Positions 23,769-31,948 of a stretch of 45,099 nt of DNA are shown in pieces. A program made the position numbers and the translations under genes. The notes under the pieces are model-generated. The model was given only the letters and a program-made list of their open reading frames with translations, made no database searches and had not been told where the DNA came from. The stretch comes from Heliobacteriaceae bacterium (GTDB lineage Bacteria > Cyanobacteriota > Vampirovibrionia > Gastranaerophilales > Gastranaerophilaceae). The stretch's first letter is position 1, and every line of letters starts with the position of its first letter. Location of the stretch: assembly GCA_031265495.1 (NCBI GenBank), contig JAISCP010000089.1:1-45099 (forward strand), in the 5' to 3' direction.

Positions 23769-24212
23769 ATGGCAAGACATGAACACTTACCTATATATAA
23801 AACAACTTACGACCTGTTAATCGCGCTTATGCACACCACAAAAAACTTTCCGCGTGAATTTAAATTCACACTCGGCGAAAAAATCCAAAACCACATACTT
23901 GAATTACTGGTGGATATTTACAGAGCAAACAGCGCAAAAGATAAACGTGCCGATATTATTTCGATACTTGAACACGTACAGTACCTGAATTTGTTTATGC
24001 GTATTTCATTTGACCTGAAAATTCTTACAACAGAAAGATACGCGGTATTCATTGAACAAACGGGTTCAATATCCAAACAGGCACAAGGATGGTTAAAAAA
24101 TGCCTTTGATACTACAAACGAGCCGGAGCCTGATTCATGCCAAGGCATAACAGGGAGCGCTCTATTATCACGTCAGCGGCGGTTGGACATAAGTTCAACC
24201 AAAGCCTTATGA
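23769..24212 (+). CDS. avd: DGR accessory protein, Avd-like
   Basis: This 147-residue protein is basic and all-helical: PIYKTTYDLLIALMHTTKNFPREFKFTLGEKIQNHILELLVDIYRANSA (several motifs) is the four-helix-bundle pattern of Avd and related 23S rRNA intervening-sequence proteins, followed by two more helices to about residue 125. Avd forms a pentamer that binds the DGR reverse transcriptase and template RNA and is needed for mutagenic cDNA synthesis. Position between variable and template repeats is the standard DGR order. The last 25 residues (CQGITGSALLSRQRRL...) are not conserved-looking. Confidence 0.9.
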   Translation: MARHEHLPIYKTTYDLLIALMHTTKNFPREFKFTLGEKIQNHILELLVDIYRANSAKDKRADIISILEHVQYLNLFMRISFDLKILTTERYAVFIEQTGSISKQAQGWLKNAFDTTNEPEPDSCQGITGSALLSRQRRLDISSTKAL

Positions 24213-24269
24213 AATATTAAGGATCGGCATGGCTGAAAGATTCGGCCGTACCGTTTGTAAGACCGCTGT

Positions 24270-24395
24270 TCAGGCTGGTTTTGGTCTTCTTCAGAGTACA
24301 ATACAAACATAAACAACGCATGGGAACAGAACTTTCCTGATGGCAATCAGAACAACAACAATAAGAACAACAATGACAACGTTCGGTGTGTGAGG
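24270..24395 (+). other. DGR template repeat
   Basis: This 126-bp non-coding template starts 57 bases after avd. Forty-six of its bases are adenine, mostly in AAC and AAT triplets in the target frame (translated it would read ...NTNINNAWEQNFPDGNQNNNNK...). It is identical to the variable repeat of pilin-lectin B except at 16 of these adenines. The 3' block GTTCGGTGTGTGAGG is shared; beyond it the template continues AGATAATAG. A reverse transcriptase should copy its transcript with random changes at A. Confidence 0.95.
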
Positions 24396-24415
24396 AGATA
24401 ATAGTCAAAGGCAGG

Positions 24416-24440
24416 GCGGCAGATTTAATCTGCCGCTTTT
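24416..24440 (+). terminator. Terminator below the template repeat
   Basis: GCGGCAGAT (24416-24424), loop TTA, ATCTGCCGC (24428-24436), then TTTT. A perfect 9-bp stem followed by T residues fits a rho-independent terminator that would end the pilin-avd-template transcript. Confidence 0.8.
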
Positions 24441-25289
24441 ATAAAATAGTGATTAGGGAATGGTATAGAGGGCCGGATAGCTAAAATTAGTAAACAGGCA
24501 AGAGGGAACAGCAAAGGATTGCCACAACCCAGCTTAACCTCCATGTCATGCTGATATAAGTGAATAGGTGACTAAGTGATTAGGTGAATAGGAGGTATTG
24601 AGGTATGGAATAACCACCTTGTCATGCTGAACTTGGTTCAGGGTCTCTTTGTTTTATTACTTAATATTAAATTATTTCTTAGAGATGCTGAAATAAATTC
24701 AGCATGACGCCGAAGGATTGATGGGATTTGCCATGTGCAGCTCCAGAACGTTGCTTAATTGCCCCCTCACCCCAAACACTAAACTCAACCTTCGGTTTCG
24801 CTAAGTGTTTGCGCCCTCTCCCGCATGGAGAGGGAAAAGCAAGTTCAGCATGACAGGGGATTGTTCAGGATGACGGGACGGTTGTTTTGACTGGATTGCT
24901 TTGTCCTTACAATTGTACATGTCAAGTAATTAGTTACACGATATTGGTGAATAGGATTGTTAAAAATCTACCATAACCTTTCTGTCATCCTGAACTTGTT
25001 TCAGGATCTGACACATGGTAAAATCAAACTAACAACCCTTTTCAATGCCTACTTACCCCACCCCGAAATTTGCTTTTGCAAATTTCGACCCTCCCTCAAG
25101 GGGAGGGTAATTTTTTCACCCTGCTAATTGCTTAATCATGTAACTAATTACTTGACATGTACAACAATGATGTGACGGTTATGGTGTGATTTGCCATGTG
25201 CAGATAAGGTGGCGCAGAGAGAGGAATTCAGCTGTTCCCTCTTGCCTGTTTACTCTTGCCTATTCAATTATTATGTTATTATATTAATT
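24441..25289. repeat. Repeat block where a DGR reverse transcriptase would be expected
   Basis: About 850 bases with no long open frame on either strand. It contains palindromes of the 'catgctgaacttggttcaggg' and 'cctgaacttgtttcagg' type, an R1 unit near 24760-24840, hairpin arms 'ccccgaaatttgcttttgcaaatttcgacc' (by family) with 'ctccctcaaggggaggg', and tagtaaatag-like runs. Canonical DGRs carry the reverse transcriptase just here; it is missing. Confidence 0.75.
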
Positions 25290-26255
25290 ATGATAGGTAA
25301 CGAGAAACTGGGAGCATTTATTGTTCCGACCGGAATAGGCGCCTGTACAGGCGGGTTTGCCGGAGACGCAAGCGCTGCGGCTCGGGAATTTTCAAAATAT
25401 TCCAAGCTGATAGTTAATCCGAATGTTGTTAATGCAGGCTGCTTTTCGGGAATTAACCAAAACATGCTTTATGTTGAGGGTTATTCACTGAACAGTTTTT
25501 TTAAAGGTGAAATTAATCTGAAGCCTTCCTGCGGCAATAAGATTGGCGTTGTGTTTGACAGAGCAATCCCGCAGGATGTTTTGAATGTCCATATTAATGT
25601 TATTAATGCCGTAAAAACCGTTTACGGAGTGAATATTACGGGATATGAGGTTACGGACGAATGTGTCCGGGTAAAGTTCGGTATCAATGAAAACGGTATT
25701 TCTTCGGGCAGCGTGGGGAATGCGGAAACGCTTTTAAGAGCGTCAAAAAGGTTCAAAGACGCCGACGCAGTTGCCCTTGTGTGTTTTTTCGATAACCCGG
25801 AGGAAGACAATCCGAATTATTCTGCCGGTATCGGGGTTGACCCTGTGGGAGGAGTTGAGGCGGTAATTTCCCATTATATTTCCAAAGAACTGAAAATCCC
25901 GTGTGCGCATTCTCCCGCCTTTGCGGATTGTCAAATCAGTACGCGGATTGTCAATCCAAAATCCGCTGCCGAGTATATTACTCCGTCATTTCTGCCCTGC
26001 GTGCTTCTTGGTCTTGAGCATGCTCCCGCATTAACAACAGAAGAAGGTATAAGCATTAACAATCTGGATTACCTCGTAATGCCGTATGATGCACTGGGTT
26101 CAACCCCTGTATATGAAGCTGTTAAGCGCGGAATAAAAGTCTTTGCCGTCAGAGAAAATACTTCCGTATTGAATGTAACAGCTTCCGCATTAGGGTTAAG
26201 CGGAAAAATTACCGAAGCTGTCTCTTATAAAGCTTTGGCTACATCCTTTAGATGA
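25290..26255 (+). CDS. DUF3326 family protein
   Basis: I start at the ATG at 25290 (321 residues); the longer frame to 25191 is repeat sequence. The N-terminus LGAFIVPTGIGACTGGFAGDASAAAREFSKYSKLIVNPNVVNAG matches the DUF3326 pattern known from cyanobacteria and plants (several short motifs: PTGIGA, GGxAGDA, HPNVxN-like NPNVVN). Later motifs are SAGIGVDPVGGVEAVISH and the conserved PYDALGSTPVYEAVKRGIKVFAV. No enzymatic role is established. It is cytoplasmic with no membrane segment, and its presence supports a cyanobacterial affinity. Confidence 0.8.
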   Translation: MIGNEKLGAFIVPTGIGACTGGFAGDASAAAREFSKYSKLIVNPNVVNAGCFSGINQNMLYVEGYSLNSFFKGEINLKPSCGNKIGVVFDRAIPQDVLNVHINVINAVKTVYGVNITGYEVTDECVRVKFGINENGISSGSVGNAETLLRASKRFKDADAVALVCFFDNPEEDNPNYSAGIGVDPVGGVEAVISHYISKELKIPCAHSPAFADCQISTRIVNPKSAAEYITPSFLPCVLLGLEHAPALTTEEGISINNLDYLVMPYDALGSTPVYEAVKRGIKVFAVRENTSVLNVTASALGLSGKITEAVSYKALATSFR

Positions 26256-26327
26256 GTTTTTATTTTTTTTTGAAGTTTTACGAAATTTTTTCCGTTATAA
26301 AACTTGATATATCTAACAGGTAGAGTA

Positions 26328-27209
26328 ATGAGCGAAACCAATATCAAAGAAATTATTTTCCCCCAAAAATTCAGTTCTCACGGGGTAAGACTTGACGAAC
26401 TTGTTGAGCACCGTGTTCTGGTTAATTTCTTTGTTAATATTGGTTTTGGGGGGACGAATTTCATTTACGCTACCGATGTGGCAAAGTTAAAAGCTCATTA
26501 TGACGGGGATAGGGACGGGAAAATTTCGCTCGGTGAGGCCAGACAAATGGGAATGCAGGGCAATGACAAAGAAATTTTGGCGGCATTGCAATTTTTGGAT
26601 ATTATTGTTTCGCACGAATTAACGGCGGAACAGGATAGTTTTCCGCTGAAAATAAGTGACAGGGAGGTTTTACAATACGACAGAAACGGAAAGCTTTTAA
26701 GCCGTACTTACATGGATGAAAGCGAGTTTTCGGAATTTATTTACCGGGACGGCAATCCCAACAGAGTTATGAAGAAATACCTGCGAAGACCGGACGGAAC
26801 ACTGCATTTTATTGAATACAATGAAATAGATTTGAGTAAAATCCAGAGTGAAGCCCTGATTTCGCCGTCGGGAACCAAGTTAAAAAGGGTTTACTCTTAC
26901 GACCAGCGTAATAAATTAAAATCATATTACGAAACAGGAAACAATTACAATAAGACCACTATACTTGACGATTACGGCCGCTGTGTGTTTGTGCGTGAAA
27001 ATCTTGGCAATATTGTGAAAAGAATAACGAATATTTATGATGACGCGGCACACACAATGCTTCAGGAGACGGAAGGAGACCCGCAATTGCTTAGAGAAGG
27101 CGTTATGCGCAAACAGTGTGTTTACGAAACAGATAAAGGCCGTAAAACGGATAAGCTTGTGTCGGAGTTAAATATACTAATTAACGGCAAGTCTGTTCAA
27201 ATTCAATAA
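26328..27209 (+). CDS. EF-hand protein with RHS-like repeats
   Basis: These 293 residues start from the ATG at 26328. A canonical EF-hand calcium loop is at residues 59-70 (DGDRDGKISLGE: D59, D61, D63, K65, S67, E70). The rest has recurring 'D-x-x-G-K-L-x-x-x-x-Y' and 'YDxxNKLKSYYETG' segments similar to YD/RHS or MORN-like repeats. No signal peptide is seen. The function is unknown. It is convergent with murI and overlaps its 3' end by 33 bases. Calcium binding is predicted, not shown. Confidence 0.7.
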   Translation: MSETNIKEIIFPQKFSSHGVRLDELVEHRVLVNFFVNIGFGGTNFIYATDVAKLKAHYDGDRDGKISLGEARQMGMQGNDKEILAALQFLDIIVSHELTAEQDSFPLKISDREVLQYDRNGKLLSRTYMDESEFSEFIYRDGNPNRVMKKYLRRPDGTLHFIEYNEIDLSKIQSEALISPSGTKLKRVYSYDQRNKLKSYYETGNNYNKTTILDDYGRCVFVRENLGNIVKRITNIYDDAAHTMLQETEGDPQLLREGVMRKQCVYETDKGRKTDKLVSELNILINGKSVQIQ

Positions 27210-27944
27210 TTCGGGAAGTTCTTTAACGTTATAGAACATTTTTCCGGCAGAAACAAAATTTTCGGGAGAAGCGCTCACGTAAAATTTTTCACTGCCCCCT
27301 GAATTAGCGGCCGTGTCATTTTGCATGTCCTTTGCTATAATTTGCGCAAAATGCCCGGCCGGGTCAATGAACATATCTTCGGGAGCAAATTTTGACAGAA
27401 CGGGAAGCAGATACGGGTAATGCGTGCATCCGAGAACGATTTTATCGGGATTATACAGGAGTATTTCTTTCATTTTTTCTTCAATAAGTTTATTTTCGGG
27501 TTCGGTACTCCTGCCCTCCACGATTTTAACCCACTCCGGACAGGCAGCTTCAATTACCTCCATTGCGGGATTTAGTTTTTGAATTTCCCTTGAATACGTC
27601 TTGGAATTTACGGTTGCCGGCGTTGCCGGAACGCAGATTTTTTTAACGGGGAGCTGTGCCAAGAATTTTGCAACGGATTGGATTACCGGATAAATTTTGA
27701 ACGGATATTTGTCTTTTAATTCCTCATAAACGGTTGCGGAAGTGGTGTTACAAGCCATTACAACGGCTTTAACATTCTTTTGTTCAAAAAAATCAAATAT
27801 CCGGCGTGTAATTTTCAGCAGCTGCGCGGAAGTCTTTTCCCCGTAAGGCATGTTTTCCGTGTCCCCGAAGTAAATATAATTCTCGTCCGGCAGAAGTTTT
27901 TTTAATTTTTCAAAAACAGTCAGCCCGCCCACTCCCGAATCCAA
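27177..27944 (-). CDS. murI: Glutamate racemase
   Basis: It converts L- to D-glutamate for peptidoglycan. Motifs: DSGVGGLTVFEKL, FGDTENMPYG, MACNTTSATVYEEL (first catalytic Cys) and VLGCTHYPYLLP (second catalytic Cys). The TTG at 27944 is the first in-frame standard start but would delete the first beta strand (GCIAFL just before DSGVGG is encoded upstream in the same frame). Between 27945 and about 28020 that frame has only ATT/ATA as possible starts; an ATG at about 27999 is one base out of frame. A rare start or a one-base error near a run of five C is likely. The 5' end abuts the amidase gene. Confidence 0.88.
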   Translation of the reverse strand: MDSGVGGLTVFEKLKKLLPDENYIYFGDTENMPYGEKTSAQLLKITRRIFDFFEQKNVKAVVMACNTTSATVYEELKDKYPFKIYPVIQSVAKFLAQLPVKKICVPATPATVNSKTYSREIQKLNPAMEVIEAACPEWVKIVEGRSTEPENKLIEEKMKEILLYNPDKIVLGCTHYPYLLPVLSKFAPEDMFIDPAGHFAQIIAKDMQNDTAANSGGSEKFYVSASPENFVSAGKMFYNVKELPELLNLNRLAVN

Positions 27945-28005
27945 AAAGGCAATACAGCCGGACGGGGGAAGAGAATTATTAGGAATGTTCTTTTGTTCAT
28001 TTATC

Positions 28006-29790
28006 TTATTTGTATTGTTTAAAATAATTGTTTACTCCTTCGGCTATTGCTTTCGCTGTGGCTTGCTTGCGGCCTTCTCCGGTCAGCTGCGCGCGCTCGG
28101 CGTCATTTGAAATAAATCCTATTTCAACAAGAATCGCCGGCATTGTAGTATGATTTATAACATAAAATTTTGATTTAAACAATCCGCGGTTAGTTGTCTG
28201 AATAGCGCTTGCAAGAGCGGCATGCACGGTTTGCGCAAGAGAAAGGCTTTCCTGATGATAGTAATGCGTTTCAATCCCGTTGATTTCAGGCCTTACACTG
28301 GAATTGACATGAATACTTATGAATATATCCGGCGTAAATTTTTCCGCAAATATAACCCTGTCTTCCAGTGAAACAAATACATCCGTATCGCGTGTCATAT
28401 GAACAAGATAACCCTGTTTGGAGAGTATATCCCTGACTTTTTTGGCAATATTAAGGTTGATGTCTTTTTCATTAATTCCTTCTCTTATGGCGCCGTAATC
28501 ACTTCCGCCGTGTCCGGCGTCAATTACGACTGTTTTTCCCGAAGCCGTACTTTTGGGCGGAATTATCGCCTGTATAACCGTTTTTCTGGGTTCCTTGACT
28601 TTTATCATAAAAGTTTTGCTGTCAGCTCCGAGATAAGTGCTTACCAGAGCGTCCTGCTCTAACGGAACAGTTAATTTTAAGCCTATATTAGGCAGTGCGG
28701 TTATGTTTGCGTTTGCAAAAATTGTACCTGCAAAAGTGCTTTTAAAGGTTTCTTCATTGTAATTACAAACGTTATAAAGATAGACTATAAGCTGATTTTT
28801 AGTTCTGTCTGTTCCGTGAATAACCGGTTCGTTGAAAGACAGAGTCATTGTACTTGTTTGTTCAATTTTTGCTTTTTTGTAAGAAATAATATTGCTTTCG
28901 CTGCCCGCAAGGCTTGCACTGTTAACTTTTTTGTAATCCGCTATGAGCAGAGATTGATTATCCGCTGAAAATATGGGAATGTAATTATTAACTTTTTCCG
29001 TGTTAATTACAATCCGCGCCTTGTTCACGGAAAACTGCCCGATTTTAACGGTATCTGTTTCGTTAATTTTGTATTCGGTATTTCGGATTTTTGTGTTCAT
29101 GAGAGTATTGGAAAGGTCATAGACAATTCTTGACGGATTGGTCAAAATCATCGGACGTTCAATGGTCAAAGCGCCAAAGCCGTTTATTAAAACGGCGTCC
29201 TGTTTCGGGGTTACATTTTGCATATAATACTGTGTATTTAACCGGAGTTCTTTTTTTGCCGGAGCGGTTTCCTGCCCTTCCTGCTCCATAACCGGTGCGC
29301 TCAGGGTTAAGTATTCGTAAAAATCGCTTGAGGAAGAATGTTCATCACGATATGTGTTTTGGAAGTATTCATTATTACAAAAATCGTTTTTGAATTTAAT
29401 AATAATATTATTTTTCACTCTAATGAATGTAATACTGTCTGTGTTAAAGTCGTCATCAAGGTGCATAACCACTCTTACAACATTGGGGTTTGTGGAAAAC
29501 TGGCTTATTTTAATCTGCTTTAAGGCGCCCGAATTAAAAGTCCAGTCTTGCTTGGGAAAGGTTAAAACAGAAGACTCAATGTCGAAATATGCGCGTTTCG
29601 GGTTTTCCAGCGCAACAAGCTTGTAATCTTCCATAACATATGCGTCTTGGGAATCCTGTACGGTTAATGCAATTATGGAATTTGAGGTATCAAGATTTAC
29701 CGATGTAATCTTAAAAATTTCATCAGCATAAGCTTTTGGAATAAATACAGTCAAAATCAATATAAAAAGTAACAGAAATTTTCTTATCAT
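28006..29790 (-). CDS. AMIN-domain N-acetylmuramoyl-L-alanine amidase
   Basis: This periplasmic zinc amidase cleaves the bond between MurNAc and the stem peptide during cell separation. The 594 residues are a signal peptide (1-22, ending AYA), two beta-rich AMIN-like domains (about 25-140 and 190-300) that target it to the envelope, a linker, and an Amidase_3 domain (about 415-590). The domain holds VVIDAGHGGSDYG (zinc His), EKDINLNIAKK, FISIHVNSS (zinc His) and ILVEIGFISN (catalytic Glu). It resembles cyanobacterial AmiC in layout. It forms an operon with murI. Confidence 0.93.
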   Translation of the reverse strand: MIRKFLLLFILILTVFIPKAYADEIFKITSVNLDTSNSIIALTVQDSQDAYVMEDYKLVALENPKRAYFDIESSVLTFPKQDWTFNSGALKQIKISQFSTNPNVVRVVMHLDDDFNTDSITFIRVKNNIIIKFKNDFCNNEYFQNTYRDEHSSSSDFYEYLTLSAPVMEQEGQETAPAKKELRLNTQYYMQNVTPKQDAVLINGFGALTIERPMILTNPSRIVYDLSNTLMNTKIRNTEYKINETDTVKIGQFSVNKARIVINTEKVNNYIPIFSADNQSLLIADYKKVNSASLAGSESNIISYKKAKIEQTSTMTLSFNEPVIHGTDRTKNQLIVYLYNVCNYNEETFKSTFAGTIFANANITALPNIGLKLTVPLEQDALVSTYLGADSKTFMIKVKEPRKTVIQAIIPPKSTASGKTVVIDAGHGGSDYGAIREGINEKDINLNIAKKVRDILSKQGYLVHMTRDTDVFVSLEDRVIFAEKFTPDIFISIHVNSSVRPEINGIETHYYHQESLSLAQTVHAALASAIQTTNRGLFKSKFYVINHTTMPAILVEIGFISNDAERAQLTGEGRKQATAKAIAEGVNNYFKQYK

Positions 29791-30439
29791 GGTTTATCTT
29801 CCCGACTAACATTATATGCGAATTTAAGCATGCATTCAAATTGTAACAAACTTTAATGTAGTTATTAGTGAATAGTGTTTAGTAAATAGTGAATAGGAGG
29901 TATAGAGGGCTGGAGGGATTGAGGTATGGCTAAATTAGTGAAGAGTAAACAGGAAAGAGGGAACCGTTGAATCCCTCTCCATACGGGAGAGGAAGAATTT
30001 CTTAATGAACACAGGGAATTTAGAAATTCAGGTGAGGGGGCGCAGAACCGAATAAATCTTGGGTAAAGCACAGTGTAATGGGTGCAGGCTCAGCCTGCCC
30101 CTCTCCATACGGGAGAGGGTACAAACACTAAGCGAAACCGTAGGTTGAGCTTAGTGTTTGGGGTTAGGGGGCAATTAAGCTTTGCTGCTCCCGCCACGTC
30201 ATCCTGAACTTGTTTCAGGGTCTCTTTGTTTTATTATTTAATATTAAATTCTTTATTTCATAGAGATGCTGAAACAGCGGATTTCGGCGGGGCTGAAAGC
30301 CCCCTGTGAGGCCGGACGTTACTCCGGCCGAACGCCGATAATCCAAGACAAGTTCAGCATGACAGAAAGGTTGTTGGCGGGAATGTTCTTTTTTTCCATA
30401 CCTCCTATTCACTATTTACTAACCACTATTTACTAATAA
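29791..30439. repeat. Intergenic repeat block with full R1 unit
   Basis: About 650 bases: an R1 unit (29970-30180) with both ctctccatacgggagag arms, 'gtcatcctgaacttgtttcagg' half-palindromes, the 71-bp hairpin element at 30277-30347, and 'tagtaaatag' runs. The promoter of the amidase is in the first 60 bases. No gene is supported. Confidence 0.65.
30277..30347 (+). repeat. 71-bp inserted hairpin element, copy 3
   Basis: Ends are GCGGATTTCGGC and GCCGATAATCCAAG. It is flanked by ACA on both sides (30274-30276 and 30348-30350); removing the element and one ACA restores the palindrome 'tgctgaaacaagttcagca'. It is nearly identical to copies at 239-309 and 37402-37472. Confidence 0.8.
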
Positions 30440-31012
30440 TCAATATTCAATTCCTTTACGGGCGGAAATTCCCGTATCCCAGTAATGCTTTACAGGCTCA
30501 ATTTTAGAAACAAGGTGAGCGATTTCTATAATTTTAGGATGTGCATTGCGGCCTGTCAAAACAATTTCCATTTCCTCAGGCTTGGATTTCAGAACCTCCG
30601 CAACTTCATCTGCGTCAATAAGCCCCAAATCTATTGCAATATTTGCCTCGTCTAATATTATAAGATTATATTCGTCGTTTTGAACAGCTTTTTTAGCGAA
30701 AGCCCATCCTTTCTGAATTTCTTTTATGTCATTTTCGTTTTTATTTGAGGCGTAGACAATTCTGTCCAACCCTGCCTGAACTATGGTTAAGTTCTGCGAG
30801 ATTTCGGGAGAAAGATTTCTGAAAGAATTGAGTTCCCCGTAATCATTGCCGCCTTTGGTGAACATTATAATAAGCACTTTCCAGCAGCGTCCGAGCGCAC
30901 GCATTGCAAGCCCGAGCGATGCAGTGGTTTTGCCTTTGCCGTTGCCCGTGTAAACCTGAATGTAGCCATGCTTTGCCCAATCAGGGTTTATTAGATTGTT
31001 GTCGTATTCCAT
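30440..31012 (-). CDS. cobO: Cob(I)yrinic acid a,c-diamide adenosyltransferase
   Basis: It transfers the adenosyl group from ATP to cob(I)alamin precursors (CobA/CobO/BtuR family). It has P-loop GNGKGKTTASLGLAMRALGR near residue 24, KGGNDYGELNSF, LIILDEANIAIDLGLID and the terminal VLTGRNAHPKIIEIAHLVSKIEPVKHYWDTGISARKGIEY (described as several motifs). ATG at 31012 has AAGGAT 8 bases upstream; a GTG one codon earlier is the alternative. No other cobalamin gene is in the window, so it may serve salvage. Confidence 0.94.
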   Translation of the reverse strand: MEYDNNLINPDWAKHGYIQVYTGNGKGKTTASLGLAMRALGRCWKVLIIMFTKGGNDYGELNSFRNLSPEISQNLTIVQAGLDRIVYASNKNENDIKEIQKGWAFAKKAVQNDEYNLIILDEANIAIDLGLIDADEVAEVLKSKPEEMEIVLTGRNAHPKIIEIAHLVSKIEPVKHYWDTGISARKGIEY

Positions 31013-31100
31013 CACACATTATCCTTATTATTAGTAAACGGGCCGGTCAGATAATAATTGCCATGCTGAAGCGCCGCTTTGTTTATTATATATTAAAAAA

Positions 31101-31613
31101 ATGGATAATAAAACACAACTGCGCACAAGAGCGAAAATTATAAGAAAAAACCTTGATATGAAGGCAATAAGTCTTGAATTAACAGCCGGACTGCGTGAAA
31201 AAACGTATTACCGGAGCGCCCGTAACGTTATGATTTTTCACCCGCTTGACGGGGAAGTTAACGTTTTAAACTTAACGGAAGATGACAAGAATTTTTATCT
31301 CCCTAAAGTTGAAGGGAACCGGCTGAAAGTTTGTCCTTACAGACCCGGCGGCGAACTTAAAATTTCGCGGTTCAGGGTTTTTGAGCCGTGCAGCGCTGCT
31401 GTTGATACGGACATTATAGACCTTGTAATTGTTCCGGCGCTTATGGCTGACCGGAGTAATTACCGTTTAGGTTACGGCGGCGGGTTTTATGACAGATTTC
31501 TTGCTGAAAACCCTCACATTTTGTCTGTTGTGCTAATCCCCGCAGAATTAACGGTTGACACCCTGCCTGTTGAAACTCATGATGTGAAAATCAACTATAT
31601 AATATCTGTTTAA
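31101..31613 (+). CDS. 5-formyltetrahydrofolate cyclo-ligase
   Basis: This 170-residue enzyme turns 5-formyl-THF into 5,10-methenyl-THF with ATP. N-terminal KTQLRTRAKIIRKN-like basic helix (KNLDMKAIS), FYLPKVEGNRLKVCPYR, and the signature YRLGYGGGFYDRFL near residues 130-143 followed by VDTLPVETHDVKINYIIS. The product feeds the FolD reaction encoded at 35064. It is divergent from cobO with about 90 bases between. Confidence 0.93.
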   Translation: MDNKTQLRTRAKIIRKNLDMKAISLELTAGLREKTYYRSARNVMIFHPLDGEVNVLNLTEDDKNFYLPKVEGNRLKVCPYRPGGELKISRFRVFEPCSAAVDTDIIDLVIVPALMADRSNYRLGYGGGFYDRFLAENPHILSVVLIPAELTVDTLPVETHDVKINYIISV

Positions 31614-31722
31614 CAGTTAGAATACATTAGTAAATAGTGATTAGTAAATAGTAAATAGGGTTGAAAATACTAGTTTCCAGTCTCTAACCCCCAGCCCCTA
31701 AGTTCCATTGGTATTTTTACAT
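31614..31722. repeat. Repeat sequence before promoter C
   Basis: 'tagtaaatagtaaatagggttgaaaatac' type runs and 'tagtttccagtctctaaccc', a short unit also seen near 16290 and 37260. No gene is seen. Confidence 0.5.
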
Positions 31723-31752
31723 TTGACAATATCTGCCTAAGTGTTGTATAAT
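31723..31752 (+). promoter_or_regulatory. Sigma-70-type promoter of leader C
   Basis: TTGACA (31723-31728) and TATAAT (31747-31752) are 18 bases apart, with the same boxes and downstream sequence as promoters A and B. Ribosome binding site GAAGAAGG follows. Confidence 0.78.
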
Positions 31753-31785
31753 TTTGCTGTGATAATTGAAGAAGAAGGTATGGTT

Positions 31786-31857
31786 ATGGATAAAAAAATT
31801 AAAAACGGCTACAACGCAGTCATAGAGGCACTTTCGGGGGGGGGGGGGGCATTTTAA
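31786..31857 (+). CDS. Leader peptide C with poly-G tract, frame out of phase with the pilin
   Basis: Reads MDKKIKNGYNAVIEALS, four Gly, A, F and a stop at 31857. One residue differs from leaders A and B (K4 for T4). With 13 (or 16) G the frame would be ...GGGGHFNGSLQGFPPASLVCHCEEG... and stay open into pilin-lectin C. The last serine codon is TCG, so this tract needs one G more than locus B (TCT) for the same fusion, which matches the predicted lengths. Confidence 0.7.
   Translation: MDKKIKNGYNAVIEALSGGGGAF
31836..31849 (+). repeat. Poly-G tract, 14 bases (locus C)
   Basis: This is a homopolymer of 14 G within leader C. In-frame fusion is predicted at 13 or 16. Sequence on both sides is nearly identical to locus B for over 200 bases. 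Confidence 0.85.
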
Positions 31858-31948
31858 TGGCTCCCTGCAAGGCTTTCCTCCTGCTTCATTAGTCTGTCAT
31901 TGCGAGGAGGGCATCAGCCCGACGAAGCAATCCAAAAAATCAACAGTC

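Noticed and set aside
24217-24408. Minus-strand open frame over the template repeat
   Set aside because: It is the antisense of the DGR template; openness follows from the repeated AAC triplets.
24530-24610. Runs of 'agtgaataggtgactaagtgattagg' as a CRISPR array
   Set aside because: Degenerate short units without conserved repeat-spacer spacing; dispersed in most gaps.
29865-30071. Minus-strand 68-codon frame in the R1 repeat
   Set aside because: Composed entirely of repeat families also found elsewhere out of frame.
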